Shown piece after piece: positions 26,520-34,839 of a stretch of 64,000 nt of DNA (position 1 is its first letter; each line of letters begins with the position of its first letter). The position numbers and the translations under genes were made by a program. Below the pieces are notes generated by a model. The model was not told the origin of the DNA and searched no databases. It saw only the letters and a program-made list of their open reading frames with translations. The stretch is from Streptomyces sp. TS71-3 (GTDB taxonomy: Bacteria; Actinomycetota; Actinomycetes; Streptomycetales; Streptomycetaceae). Location of the stretch: assembly GCF_018327685.1 (NCBI RefSeq), contig NZ_BNEL01000001.1, forward strand, positions 2,728,001 through 2,792,000. Direction: 5' to 3'.

Positions 26520-27392
26520 ATGAGTGACAAGCTGCGACAGCCGGACCGGGCTGAGGAGAGTACAGACGACGCGGATGCGGAAAGCGGTCAGCCGCCCGAA
26601 CCCGGGATGGGTGTCGTGCGGGTCTTCGGTCGGCAGCTCAAAAGGTTCCGGTTGCGGGCGGGCATCGAACGGGCCGAGTTCGGCCGGCGCATGGGGTACT
26701 CGGCGTCGACCATCGCGGCGTACGAGCAAGGTCGGCGTGTGCCGACGTCGAGATTCATCGATCTGGCAGACGAGTTGCTGGACGCGGACGGTGTCCTCCA
26801 GGAGATGAAGGAGGAGGTCGCGCAAGCGCAGTATCCGGCGTTCTTCCGCGATGCGGCGGGGCTGGAGGCGAAGGCGGTGGGACTGCACGTGTACGCCAAC
26901 CAGGTTGTGCCCGGCCTGTTGCAGACAGAGGACTATGCGCGGGCGGTCTTCCAGATGATGCGGCCACCGCTTGACGACGCGACCATGGAGCAGCGGGTAG
27001 CCGGACGTCTGGCCCGGCAGGACATCTTCGCCCAATGCCCGCTGATGACCTTCGTGATCGACGAGTCCGTGCTGAAGAGGCCGATCGGCGGACGCGGCGT
27101 TCTGCGTGGACAGTTGGAGCAGTTGCTCCTGGTCGGCCAGAGGAGGATGGTCGAGATCCAGCTCATGCCGCTGGACCGCGAGGTCAATGCGGGCCTGGCG
27201 GGCCCCTTCACTCTCATCGAGACAGCGGAGGGCCGCAGGATCGCCTACGTTGAGGTGCAGAACGTGAGTCGCGTGCACACCGAACGTGCCGCCGTGCGCG
27301 GACTCGAAACGAAGTACAGCAGCCTGCGGGCGCAGGCACTCACACCCCAGGAATCGGTGGCATACGTTGAGAAGTTGCTGAGGGAGCCATGA
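26520..27392 (+). CDS. XRE-family regulator with DUF5753 domain
   Basis: 290 aa from ATG 26520 with GGAGGCGAG and AGAGG upstream; a longer in-frame extension to 26418 exists. HTH at about 40-95 (RQLKRFRLRAGIERAEFGRR, YSASTIAAYEQGRRVP) followed by the DUF5753 sensing region (VGLHVYANQVVPGLLQTEDY, MTFVIDESVLKRPIGG, NAGLAGPFTLIE). Overlaps the DUF397 gene by ATGA, the standard Streptomyces pair of which WhiJ-type systems are the studied example; these pairs affect development. GC is lower than in the flanks. Confidence 0.92.
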   Translation: MSDKLRQPDRAEESTDDADAESGQPPEPGMGVVRVFGRQLKRFRLRAGIERAEFGRRMGYSASTIAAYEQGRRVPTSRFIDLADELLDADGVLQEMKEEVAQAQYPAFFRDAAGLEAKAVGLHVYANQVVPGLLQTEDYARAVFQMMRPPLDDATMEQRVAGRLARQDIFAQCPLMTFVIDESVLKRPIGGRGVLRGQLEQLLLVGQRRMVEIQLMPLDREVNAGLAGPFTLIETAEGRRIAYVEVQNVSRVHTERAAVRGLETKYSSLRAQALTPQESVAYVEKLLREP

Positions 27393-27601
27393 GAAACGGA
27401 AATATTCAGCAGGCGGAATCTCAACTCGCCTGGATAAAAAGCAGTTACAGCAGTGAGGAGGGAGGCGAGTGCGTGGAGGTTGCTGCGCACTCGGCGACCG
27501 TCCACGTGCGGGACTCCAAGGACTCCTCCCTTGCCGGACTCTCCGTTGAAATGGATGCATGGGTGGCGTTCGTCAGTTTCGCTGCCGAGCAGACTCGTTG
27601 A
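27389..27601 (+). CDS. DUF397 protein, partner of the XRE regulator
   Basis: 70 aa; ATG 27389 overlaps the upstream TGA. Canonical features: LAWIKSSYSSEEGGECVEVA, VHVRDSKD, WVAFVSFA. DUF397 proteins are small cytoplasmic partners of XRE-DUF5753 regulators and may antagonise their DNA binding, somewhat like an antitoxin pair. A strong hairpin follows 18 bases after the stop. Confidence 0.92.
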   Translation: MRNGNIQQAESQLAWIKSSYSSEEGGECVEVAAHSATVHVRDSKDSSLAGLSVEMDAWVAFVSFAAEQTR

Positions 27602-27618
27602 CCTGCGGTCATGGTGAT

Positions 27619-27650
27619 GTGCCCTGCGGTTCCCAGGAACCACAGGGCAC
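27619..27650 (+). terminator. Hairpin terminator after the XRE-DUF397 pair
   Basis: GTGCCCTGCGGTTCC and GGAACCACAGGGCAC pair over 15 bases with one mismatch and a two-base loop. No T run follows, which is common in Streptomyces. It separates the pair from the downstream three-gene operon. Confidence 0.75.
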
Positions 27651-27720
27651 GGTGATGAGAGATGTGATCGTTAACTGGACGCGAAGCGGCGTGCAGTACT
27701 CGACACGCGGGGGAGGCACT

Positions 27721-29511
27721 GTGCCGTATGGGGTGGGGGGTCCCGCACGGCGCGTGATGCGGCGTCGATCGGGGCTGTGGGTCGCGGCAGTCGTCGGCGC
27801 CATCGTGCCGTTGTCGATGGCCGCTCCCGTGGGGGATGACCGGATCATCGCCTCGGCCCAGGTCAGCGTCGCGTTCTTCGCGACCATCCTCACCGGCGAA
27901 GCGGTGATCTTCGCCCTCGCGTTCTCCGCCTCCAGCGCTTGGCCGTCACTGCGAGAGATCGATGGGCACATCGCCTTTCGCGCGTGGGTCGTGGTCGGCT
28001 GGTTGGGAGCGATGCTGCTCGGGGCCGGGCTCCTGGTGGATGATCGTGCCACCTCGACCTGCGGAGCGGTCCTCTTCCTGGCGGCCGACCTGGTCGGCAT
28101 CTACTCCTTTGTCAGGCTCTTCGATCTGGCCAGTGCCGGAGGACGCAAGCGGTTGCTGACCCGCACCCTGGGGCGGCGCCTGGCCGGCACCCGTGGATCG
28201 ATCGCGGAGATGGCCGACCGGATCGTCGCCGACGACGTCCTCACCGCCTACGTGCGGGAACTGGATGCCGCCGTTGCCTCGGGTGACGGGAATGCGGTGC
28301 GTGACCGGATCGAGGAGCTGACAGCGGCACCGGCCACTTCCGCGGGAGCAGAAGCACGTGGCGGGCTCCATCTGGAGCTACTGCATCGGCTGAGCAAGGC
28401 CGCGCTGACGGGCAGGCTGGACGGCACGGTGGCCACCTCCTGCGCGCAACTGCTCGTCGACTCGCTGCTCGCGGATGTCGAGGCGGCCGGCCACTCGGCC
28501 GTACCGGGAGGGTTGAGCCGTGACCGAGCAGCGGCGGTGGCCGGCCACCTCGGCCGCTACCTTGCATGGCTGGCGAGCACCGCGTGGACGATGTCGATCC
28601 GTCAGGTGGCGTCCCCGGGGGTCGCACGCGAACTGGTGGCGTTCGCGGTCCGAGCGCGGGACTCCATCACGTTCACCCTCGATCCGGATCCACCGTTCGC
28701 GGTCACCGAGGCTGCACTGGGCAGTCCGATCGACAACCCGCTCGGCGTGCTCGTGTGGATTCGCCAGTTCGTGGAGTTCCACGGTTCTGCGCAGGCCAAT
28801 GCCTTCTATCCGGTGTTCGAGTTGCTGACCGGAACGAAATTCGGGGGCAACTACTGGGACGGTGCCTCGATACTCACGGAGTTGCGTGAGGCGTTGTTCG
28901 GCACAGCGATGCGCGTCGAGACGGCTCAGGCCGAGCTCTCCCGCGCGGCATTCGGCAGCCTGGACGAGTTCGACCGTACCTGGACGCTGGTGTCCGTCGG
29001 GGCGCTGGCGACCCTGCGCGACGTGAACCGCACGCATCCGCCGGAGCTGATCCGGCCGGAATTCACTCCGGACCGTAAACTGCTCGCTGCCTATCTGCGC
29101 ACGTATGCCTCGCATCGGTATGTGACGACTGCCGCCGAGGCGCACACCGTGCTGCTCCGGCTTCTGGGACATGCAGAGTCCCCGCAGTCGCTGTGGGCAC
29201 GATCCAGCGAACTGGTGCGTGCGTGCAGCTACCCCGTGCCGCTGCCCGTGACCGAGCCGCGTGAGCGTCTCGCGGCCATCGTGCTGGCCGTCGCGTGCCG
29301 GTTGGCGCCCTTGTTCCCCGCGGACGATGCCCGGGAACTCCGCACGTTCCTGGAACACCTGCCCGCTGAGATGCTGGCCGGCGTCCACCGGCTGGCAAGC
29401 CGGGTGCTTCCCCCGGTGCGAGTGCCCGACACCACTCCGGATCCCGTGGAGGACATCGTGGGGCGACTGGAGATCATCCGCCTTCCGGTACCGGCGGCGG
29501 TGGCACCGTGA
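27721..29511 (+). CDS. Unknown four-helix membrane protein with large soluble domain
   Basis: 596 aa from GTG 27721, preceded by GGGGGAGG; ATG 27655 is in frame but lies only five bases beyond the hairpin. Four hydrophobic segments in the first 135 residues (LWVAAVVGAIVPLSMAA, VAFFATILTGEAVIFALAF, AWVVVGWLGAMLLGAGLLV, AVLFLAADLVGIYSFVRLF), arranged as two hairpins. About 450 mostly helical, probably cytoplasmic residues follow, without any catalytic motif that I recognise. First gene of a three-gene operon; overlaps the next gene by GTGA. Resembles the membrane-anchored sensor/effector layout of some conflict systems, but this is inference. Confidence 0.7.
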   Translation: MPYGVGGPARRVMRRRSGLWVAAVVGAIVPLSMAAPVGDDRIIASAQVSVAFFATILTGEAVIFALAFSASSAWPSLREIDGHIAFRAWVVVGWLGAMLLGAGLLVDDRATSTCGAVLFLAADLVGIYSFVRLFDLASAGGRKRLLTRTLGRRLAGTRGSIAEMADRIVADDVLTAYVRELDAAVASGDGNAVRDRIEELTAAPATSAGAEARGGLHLELLHRLSKAALTGRLDGTVATSCAQLLVDSLLADVEAAGHSAVPGGLSRDRAAAVAGHLGRYLAWLASTAWTMSIRQVASPGVARELVAFAVRARDSITFTLDPDPPFAVTEAALGSPIDNPLGVLVWIRQFVEFHGSAQANAFYPVFELLTGTKFGGNYWDGASILTELREALFGTAMRVETAQAELSRAAFGSLDEFDRTWTLVSVGALATLRDVNRTHPPELIRPEFTPDRKLLAAYLRTYASHRYVTTAAEAHTVLLRLLGHAESPQSLWARSSELVRACSYPVPLPVTEPRERLAAIVLAVACRLAPLFPADDARELRTFLEHLPAEMLAGVHRLASRVLPPVRVPDTTPDPVEDIVGRLEIIRLPVPAAVAP

Positions 29512-30044
29512 CGCAGTCCGCCGTGGATATAGCCGCCTGGCAGGAGGCCATGTCCGTCCTGCCACGCAGCGGTTTCGACCGGCTGCTCGTCGTGCAGTGC
29601 TCCCTGGAGTGGCTGCGCCCCAGCCATCAGGCTCTGCGCGAGGACGTCGACGATTTGGTCTTCGACTGCTGCAACGCTGCTCCGGATCTGCCGATCGACC
29701 GCGTGATCCTGCACAGCCTGCCAACGCGGCAGGGCGCCGAAGAAGGCGACTTGGCCCGTCTCAACGCCGTGCACAGCGAGTGGACCTACCGTCTCGCCAG
29801 CACATCGATGCTGCTGAAGAACCCCGCGCTGCGAATACACCGCCTGATCGTGGACGGTGAACAGCGCCGGGCAGCCGTCGAAGACTTTCTCGACCTGCGC
29901 CGGCGCGGTTCCTGGTTGTGGCCGGACAGGACGCGCGCGATGATCGATCTCCTGGCCACCGGAAGGGGTACCACGCCGCTTACCGGATACGACCTCAATC
30001 TCGACGGACCGTTCGGAGACGCCGACCCGTCCGTGTACATCTAA
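29508..30044 (+). CDS. Unknown 178-aa protein between membrane protein and deaminase
   Basis: GTG 29508 overlaps the upstream stop. Soluble alpha/beta protein beginning TQSAVDIAAWQEAMSVLPRS, then FDRLLVVQCSLEWLRPSHQA, DDLVFDCCNAAPDLP and RTRAMIDLLATGRGTTPLTG. No family recognised and no catalytic pattern clear; two adjacent cysteines (DCCN) stand out. Ends 14 bases before the deaminase start, so all three genes are likely co-transcribed. Confidence 0.65.
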   Translation: MTQSAVDIAAWQEAMSVLPRSGFDRLLVVQCSLEWLRPSHQALREDVDDLVFDCCNAAPDLPIDRVILHSLPTRQGAEEGDLARLNAVHSEWTYRLASTSMLLKNPALRIHRLIVDGEQRRAAVEDFLDLRRRGSWLWPDRTRAMIDLLATGRGTTPLTGYDLNLDGPFGDADPSVYI

Positions 30045-30058
30045 GGAGCGAGTTGCTG

Positions 30059-30568
30059 ATGTCGCAGGATTCTCTCGACAAAGTCGACCTGGCCTACCTG
30101 CAGCGCGCTGTCGAAATCTCCCGCCGCGCATTGGAGGACGAGCGCAACACGCCGTTCGGTGCTCTCATCGTCATCAACGGGGAAATCGTCGCCGAGGGCA
30201 CGAGCTCGGTCGTCAAGCTGAATGATCCAACGGCACATGCGGAGGTCATGGCCCTGCGCGCGGCCGGTGAAGCACTCGGCCGGCATCTGTTCGAAGACGG
30301 AGTGATGTACGCCAGCAGCGAGCCGTGCCCGATGTGCCTGGTCGCCTGCTATTGGGCCCGTATTCCCCGGCTGGTGTACGGGGCGAACAGCCATGATGTC
30401 GCCACCTACGGGTTCGAGGACCTCCAGCTCTACCGGGAGCTGGCCTTTCCCGCGGAGCAGCGGAGTCTCCGTGGGCAGGGCGCCACGGGTTCCGTCAAGG
30501 AGGACGCCGTTGCCGTCCTCAAGCAGTGGGCTGACGCATTCCCGGAAACGGTTGTCCCGAAATACTGA
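30059..30568 (+). CDS. Nucleoside/guanine-deaminase-like CDA-fold enzyme
   Basis: 169 aa from ATG 30059 with AAGGAGCGAG upstream. Zinc site complete: HAE in DPTAHAEVMALRAAG and PCPMC in SSEPCPMCLVACYWARIPRL. Substrate-loop region NTPFGALIVINGEIVAEGTS matches guanine deaminase/TadA-like nucleoside deaminases (CMP/dCMP deaminase superfamily); length is typical. Ends VVPKY. Usual housekeeping deaminases are not found in an operon with a membrane protein of unknown function, so it may deaminate a nucleotide signal or a modified base. Confidence 0.88.
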   Translation: MSQDSLDKVDLAYLQRAVEISRRALEDERNTPFGALIVINGEIVAEGTSSVVKLNDPTAHAEVMALRAAGEALGRHLFEDGVMYASSEPCPMCLVACYWARIPRLVYGANSHDVATYGFEDLQLYRELAFPAEQRSLRGQGATGSVKEDAVAVLKQWADAFPETVVPKY

Positions 30569-30644
30569 GTGCGGGACTCCGAGAACCCCGCAGGCTGAGG
30601 CGCCACCGGAAAGCACGACCGGAAAGACGCAGCGAAGCGTGCCC

Positions 30645-31346
30645 TCACACCTCGCTGGCCTGCAGCTCGCTCTCCCGAGGACCCTCTCCGCCCGGTTTCG
30701 GCGTGGCGTCCAGCTCGCGGATCACGCTGTCCAGGTGCTCGCGGATCGCCGCCTCCGCGGCCTCCGCGTCGCCCGTCGTGATCGCCTCGATGATCGCCAG
30801 GTGTTGCGGGAGCGACTGCGAGGGGCGGCCGGGGCGCAGGGCCAGGCGGAATTGATATCGCACCATTTGTCCCTTTAGTCGCTCCAGGAGGCCGTCCGCC
30901 ACCGTCTGGCCGCTCATCTCCGCGATGGCGGCGTGCAGCTGGCGGTTCAGGGCCGAGTACGCGCTCAGGTCGCCCTGGGCGACGGACTCGCGCATGCGGT
31001 TCCCGATCGCGGTCAGGGTCCGGCGGTCCTCCGGCGTGGCGAGCCGTGCCGCGCGGCGTGCGCACAGGCCCTCCAGGGCCGCCCGGCACTCCGTGATCAG
31101 GATCGCCTCCTCGACGGAGATCACCCGGACCCGCGCGCCCCGGCGCGGCACCAGCTCCACGAGGCCGTCGGCGGCGAGGTCCTGGAGCGCCTCGCGCACG
31201 GAGCTGCGGGTGACCGAGAGGGAGTCGGACAGCTCCTGCTCGACGAGCCGCTGCCCCGGCACCATGTCTCCGGACGACAGTGCCTGGCGGATCGCCGTGC
31301 TGACCACGCGCCGTCCCGCCTGACCGGTGAGCCGGTTGTCCGCCAC
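30645..31346 (-). CDS. GntR/FadR-family (FCD) regulator of the PDC operon
   Basis: 233 aa, GTG 31346. Winged HTH (AIRQALSSGDMVPGQRLVEQ, LSVTRSSVREALQDLAADG) and an all-helical FCD ligand domain (CRAALEGLCARRAARLATPE, HAAIAEMSG, HLAIIEAITTGDAEAAEAAI) whose paired His/Asp positions could bind a metal and carboxylate ligand. Divergent from the degradation operon. The TTGTCAACAA element at 31527-31538 matches FCD-type operators. It likely represses the operon until a pyrone or oxo acid binds. Confidence 0.9.
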   Translation of the reverse strand: MADNRLTGQAGRRVVSTAIRQALSSGDMVPGQRLVEQELSDSLSVTRSSVREALQDLAADGLVELVPRRGARVRVISVEEAILITECRAALEGLCARRAARLATPEDRRTLTAIGNRMRESVAQGDLSAYSALNRQLHAAIAEMSGQTVADGLLERLKGQMVRYQFRLALRPGRPSQSLPQHLAIIEAITTGDAEAAEAAIREHLDSVIRELDATPKPGGEGPRESELQASEV

Positions 31347-31526
31347 TCCTTGCCGCCTTCCTCGCTGCGTTGCCGTGCCTGCGCCGCGGTGGATCCCGGT
31401 CGAGGGCGGTCGATGCCACGACGCATCCCGGCCGGCAGGGGGCTCCTGCCGCTCCGGCGTTCGACTTGGGGAGTTTATCCCCCCGGGTTACGTGCTGACG
31501 ATAACGACACCTTTTTCGTCGAACTT

Positions 31527-31559
31527 ATTGTCAACAATCTGGTCAACGGTTACGTTGAC
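31527..31559. promoter_or_regulatory. GntR operator pair in the divergent promoter
   Basis: ATTGTCAACAAT (31527-31538), a perfect palindrome of the FadR/FCD operator type, followed by the inverted repeat GTCAACG-GTTA-CGTTGAC (31542-31559). They lie 25-57 bases before the first operon ATG in an AT-rich stretch. Confidence 0.7.
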
Positions 31560-31583
31560 GCAGACAACGACGGAGGGAGAGCA

Positions 31584-32867
31584 ATGGCGCGGCCCACCAC
31601 GACCCCGGTGACCCGGCCCACGGACCCGTCGCCCCGGCTCACGGAGGGCGGCGCGGACCAGGCGGTCACCGGCGCCGGCCCACGTCCGAACGTGCGGGGC
31701 GGCCAGGTCGCCGTTCCCAGCTGGTTCATGCGCGGCGGCACCTCGCGGGGCCCGTTCTTCCGCGCGGCCGACCTGCCCCCGGACACCGCCGGACGCGACG
31801 CGGTGCTGCTGGCCGCGATGGGCTCGCCGGACCCGCGCCAGATCGACGGCCTCGGCGGCGCGACCCCGCTCACCAGCAAGGCCGGCATCGTGGACCGCAG
31901 CACCCGGGATGGCGTCGACCTGGAGTTCCTCTTCGCCCAGCTCCAGCCGGACAGCGACACCGTCGACACCACGCCGAACTGCGGCAACATGCTCGCGGCC
32001 GTGGTCCCCTTCGCCGTCGAGTCCGGCCTGCTGGTGCCGATCGCCGACACCACCACCGCACGCGTCCTCACCCTCAACACCGGCCTGACCGCCGACATCA
32101 CCATCCGCACCCCCGGGGGCGAGCACGGCCGCTACGTCGACTACACCGGCGAGGCGGCCATCGACGGGGTGCCGGGCACCGCCGCGCCGATCACCATCGA
32201 CTTCCTGGACACCGCCGGCTCGGTCTGCTCCGCGCTGCTGCCCACCGGGCGCGTCCGCGACACGGTCGAGCTGCCGGGCGTCGGGCCCGACGGATCCAGC
32301 GGCCCTGTGGACGTCACCTGCATCGACAACGGCATGCCCCTGGTGATCGTGGACGCCGCCGCCCTCGGCCGCACCGGCCGGGAGACCGTGGCCGCGCTCA
32401 ACGCCGACACCGAGCTGAAGGAGCGCCTGGAAGCCCTGCGGCTGGTCTGCGGCGAGCTGATGGGCCTCGGCGACGTGCGCCCGAAGAACTACCCGAAGAT
32501 GACCCTCGTCTCGCGGCCCGCGAACGGCGGCGCGATCGGCACCCGCAGCTTCATCCCGCACGTGTGCCACGAGTCCATCGGCGTGCTCGCCGCCGTCACC
32601 GTCGCCACGGCCTGCGTGCTCGACGGCAGCGTCGCGCACGACCTGGCGGAGCTGGCCCCCGGGCCCGACGCCACCGTCTCCGTGGAGCACCCGGCCGGCG
32701 AGTTCACCGTCGAGCTGGGCCTGGACCCGGCCGACCCCCAGCAGGTCACGAAGTCGGCCCTGCTGCGCACCGCGCGACTGATCATGGCCGGCGACGTCCT
32801 GATACCCCGGCACGCATGGCGCTCCGGCGCCCCGTCGGCCACCGGACCCGAGGAGCAGCGTCGATGA
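31584..32867 (+). CDS. 4-oxalomesaconate tautomerase (PrpF-like, GalD/LigU type)
   Basis: 427 aa from ATG 31584 with GGAGGGAGA upstream. PrpF-family isomerase: WFMRGGTSRGPFF (N-terminal half), TPNCGNMLAAVVPFAVE with the conserved Cys, and PKMTLVSRP near the C-terminal lobe. In gallate and protocatechuate 4,5-cleavage it interconverts keto and enol 4-oxalomesaconate, supplying LigJ's substrate. ATGA overlap with the LigJ gene and position first in a LigI/J/K operon support this over 2-methylaconitate isomerase. The N-tail of about 40 Pro/Thr-rich residues is longer than usual. Confidence 0.88.
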   Translation: MARPTTTPVTRPTDPSPRLTEGGADQAVTGAGPRPNVRGGQVAVPSWFMRGGTSRGPFFRAADLPPDTAGRDAVLLAAMGSPDPRQIDGLGGATPLTSKAGIVDRSTRDGVDLEFLFAQLQPDSDTVDTTPNCGNMLAAVVPFAVESGLLVPIADTTTARVLTLNTGLTADITIRTPGGEHGRYVDYTGEAAIDGVPGTAAPITIDFLDTAGSVCSALLPTGRVRDTVELPGVGPDGSSGPVDVTCIDNGMPLVIVDAAALGRTGRETVAALNADTELKERLEALRLVCGELMGLGDVRPKNYPKMTLVSRPANGGAIGTRSFIPHVCHESIGVLAAVTVATACVLDGSVAHDLAELAPGPDATVSVEHPAGEFTVELGLDPADPQQVTKSALLRTARLIMAGDVLIPRHAWRSGAPSATGPEEQRR

Positions 32868-33889
32868 TCATCGACATTCACGGCCACTACACCACGGCGC
32901 CGCCGGCCCTGGGCGCCTGGCGGGAGAGGCAGATCGCCTCCCTCACGGACCCGGCCGCCGCACCCGACCCGGCCGGCCCCCGGATCAGCGACGACGAGGT
33001 GCGGGAGAGCATCGAGGCGAACCAGCTCAGGCTGATGGACGAACGCGGCATCGACGTCACCGTGTTCTCGCCGCGCGCCTCCTTCATGGCCCACCACATC
33101 GGGGACTTCACGACCTCCGCCCGGTGGGCGGCGCTCTGCAACGACCTCTGCCACCGCGTCAGCACCCTCTACCCGGAGCGCTTCGTGCCCGCCGCGATGC
33201 TGCCGCAGTCCCCGGGCGTGGACCCGGCCACCTGCCTGCCGGAGCTGCGCCGGGCGGTGGAGGAGCTGGGCGCCGTCGCCGTCAACCTCAACCCGGACCC
33301 GTCCGGCGGCCACTGGACCGCGCCGCCGCTCACCGACCGCTCCTGGTACCCGCTGTACGAGAAGCTGGTCGAGTACGACATCCCGGCGATGGTGCACGTG
33401 AGCACCAGCGACAACGAGGCGTTCCACACCACCGGCGCGCACTACCTCAACGCCGACACCACGGCGTTCATGCAGCTCGTCCAGGGCGACCTGTTCGCCG
33501 ACTTCCCGACGCTGCGTCTTGTCATCCCGCACGGCGGCGGCGCCGTGCCCTACCACTGGGGACGCTTCCGGGGCCTCGCGATGGCGCTGAAGAAGCCGCC
33601 GCTGGAGGAGCACGTCCTCGGCAACGTCTTCTTCGACACCTGCGTCTACCACCAGCCCGGCATCGACCTGCTGCTCGGGGTGGTCCCGCACCGCAACATC
33701 CTGTTCGCCTCGGAGATGATCGGCGCCGTGCGGAGCGTCGACCCGGACACCGGGCACTACTTCGACGACACCCGCAGATACCTCGAAGCCGCCGGCCTCT
33801 CCGCCCCCGAGCTGGCCGCGCTGCAGGAGTACCACGCACGCACCGTCTACCCCCGTCTTGACGCCCTGCTGACCCGCCAGGGCCGCTGA
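32864..33889 (+). CDS. ligJ: 4-oxalomesaconate hydratase
   Basis: 341 aa; ATG 32864 overlaps the upstream stop. Amidohydrolase-superfamily (COG2159) enzyme with N-terminal metal motif MIIDIHGHYTTAPPAL and the LigJ blocks FSPRASFMAHHIGDF, VNLNPDPSGGHWTAPPLTDR, HVSTSDNEAFHTTGAHYLNA, IPHGGGAVPYHWGRFRG, NVFFDTCVYHQPGIDLL and LFASEMIGAVR. Adds water to enol-oxalomesaconate to give 4-carboxy-4-hydroxy-2-oxoadipate (CHA). Match to LigJ along the whole length, so confidence is high. Confidence 0.93.
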   Translation: MIIDIHGHYTTAPPALGAWRERQIASLTDPAAAPDPAGPRISDDEVRESIEANQLRLMDERGIDVTVFSPRASFMAHHIGDFTTSARWAALCNDLCHRVSTLYPERFVPAAMLPQSPGVDPATCLPELRRAVEELGAVAVNLNPDPSGGHWTAPPLTDRSWYPLYEKLVEYDIPAMVHVSTSDNEAFHTTGAHYLNADTTAFMQLVQGDLFADFPTLRLVIPHGGGAVPYHWGRFRGLAMALKKPPLEEHVLGNVFFDTCVYHQPGIDLLLGVVPHRNILFASEMIGAVRSVDPDTGHYFDDTRRYLEAAGLSAPELAALQEYHARTVYPRLDALLTRQGR

Positions 33890-33957
33890 GAAGTACGGAA
33901 AGTACGGAACCAGGGCCCCTGAGAAGTACGGAGACCGGGGCCGCCGAGAAGCACGGA
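33888..33957. repeat. Three short direct repeats GAGAAGTACGGA
   Basis: GAGAAGTACGGA at 33888 (starting inside the ligJ stop codon) and 33921, and GAGAAGCACGGA at 33946, plus a half copy at 33901. In the 129-base ligJ-ligK gap. Role unknown. Confidence 0.6.
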
Positions 33958-34018
33958 AGCCGAGCACGGCGACCCCGCCACCGGCCGGCCGACAGCGCGG
34001 AAGGAACGAAACGAAGAC

Positions 34019-34711
34019 ATGTCCGAACTGAACGAACTCGGTGTCGTCCACCGGAGCATCACCCGGGCACCGCGCGCCGACGTCGAGGCACTGGCGCCGT
34101 TCGGCGTCGCCACCGTCCACGAGGCGATGGGCCGCACCGGCCTGATGCGCCCCTACATCCGGCCGGTGTACCGGGGCGCCCGGATCTGCGGTCCCGCCGT
34201 CACCGTGCTCCTGCAGCCCGGCGACAACTGGATGCTGCACGTCGCCGTCGAGCAGCTGCAGCCCGGCGACGTCCTCGTGGCGGCCTGCACCACCGAGTCC
34301 GAGGACGGCTTCTTCGGCGAGCTGCTGGCCACCTCGGCGCGCGCCCGCGGCGGCACCGGCCTGGTCATCGACGGCGGCTGCCGCGACGTCGCCGATCTTG
34401 AGGAGATGGACTTCCCCGTCTTCAGCCGCGCCATCAGCGCCAAGGGCACCGTCAAGGCCACCCTCGGCTCCGTCAACGTCCCCGTCGTCTGTGCCAACGC
34501 GCTCGTCCACCCCGGAGACGTGGTCGTCGCCGACCTGGACGGCGTGGTGGTCGTACCGTCCGCGCGCGCCGCCGAGGTCGCCGAGGCGGCCCGCCGGCGC
34601 GAGGAGAACGAGGCCGGCAAGCGGGACAGGTTCTCCGCGGGCGAGCTCGGCCTCGACATGTACGGCATGCGGGAACCGCTCCAGAAGGCGGGCCTGCGCT
34701 ACGTCGACTGA
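34019..34711 (+). CDS. ligK: 4-carboxy-4-hydroxy-2-oxoadipate aldolase
   Basis: 230 aa, ATG 34019 with GGAAGGAACGA upstream. RraA-like aldolase fold: [50 protein letters not shown] with the Arg-Asp pair that holds the metal and substrate, and [17 protein letters not shown]. Cleaves CHA to pyruvate plus oxaloacetate and often decarboxylates oxaloacetate. Fits the LigI/J operon; length typical. Confidence 0.9.
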   Translation: MSELNELGVVHRSITRAPRADVEALAPFGVATVHEAMGRTGLMRPYIRPVYRGARICGPAVTVLLQPGDNWMLHVAVEQLQPGDVLVAACTTESEDGFFGELLATSARARGGTGLVIDGGCRDVADLEEMDFPVFSRAISAKGTVKATLGSVNVPVVCANALVHPGDVVVADLDGVVVVPSARAAEVAEAARRREENEAGKRDRFSAGELGLDMYGMREPLQKAGLRYVD

Positions 34712-34839
34712 GTGAGCCGGGCAGACCCGGCACGGGGCGGCGCCGCCCGACCGACGGCGCCGCGCACCGCAGCGAGACGAGAGGGGGGCTCGCCACCGCT
34801 CCCGGGGACGCCCCGGGAGCATCGCCTTCGAGGAGAACC

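Noticed and set aside
26520..27601. XRE-DUF397 pair as part of the downstream deaminase operon
   Set aside because: A strong hairpin at 27619-27650 and a 119-base gap separate them, and the pair is a common stand-alone unit in Streptomyces.
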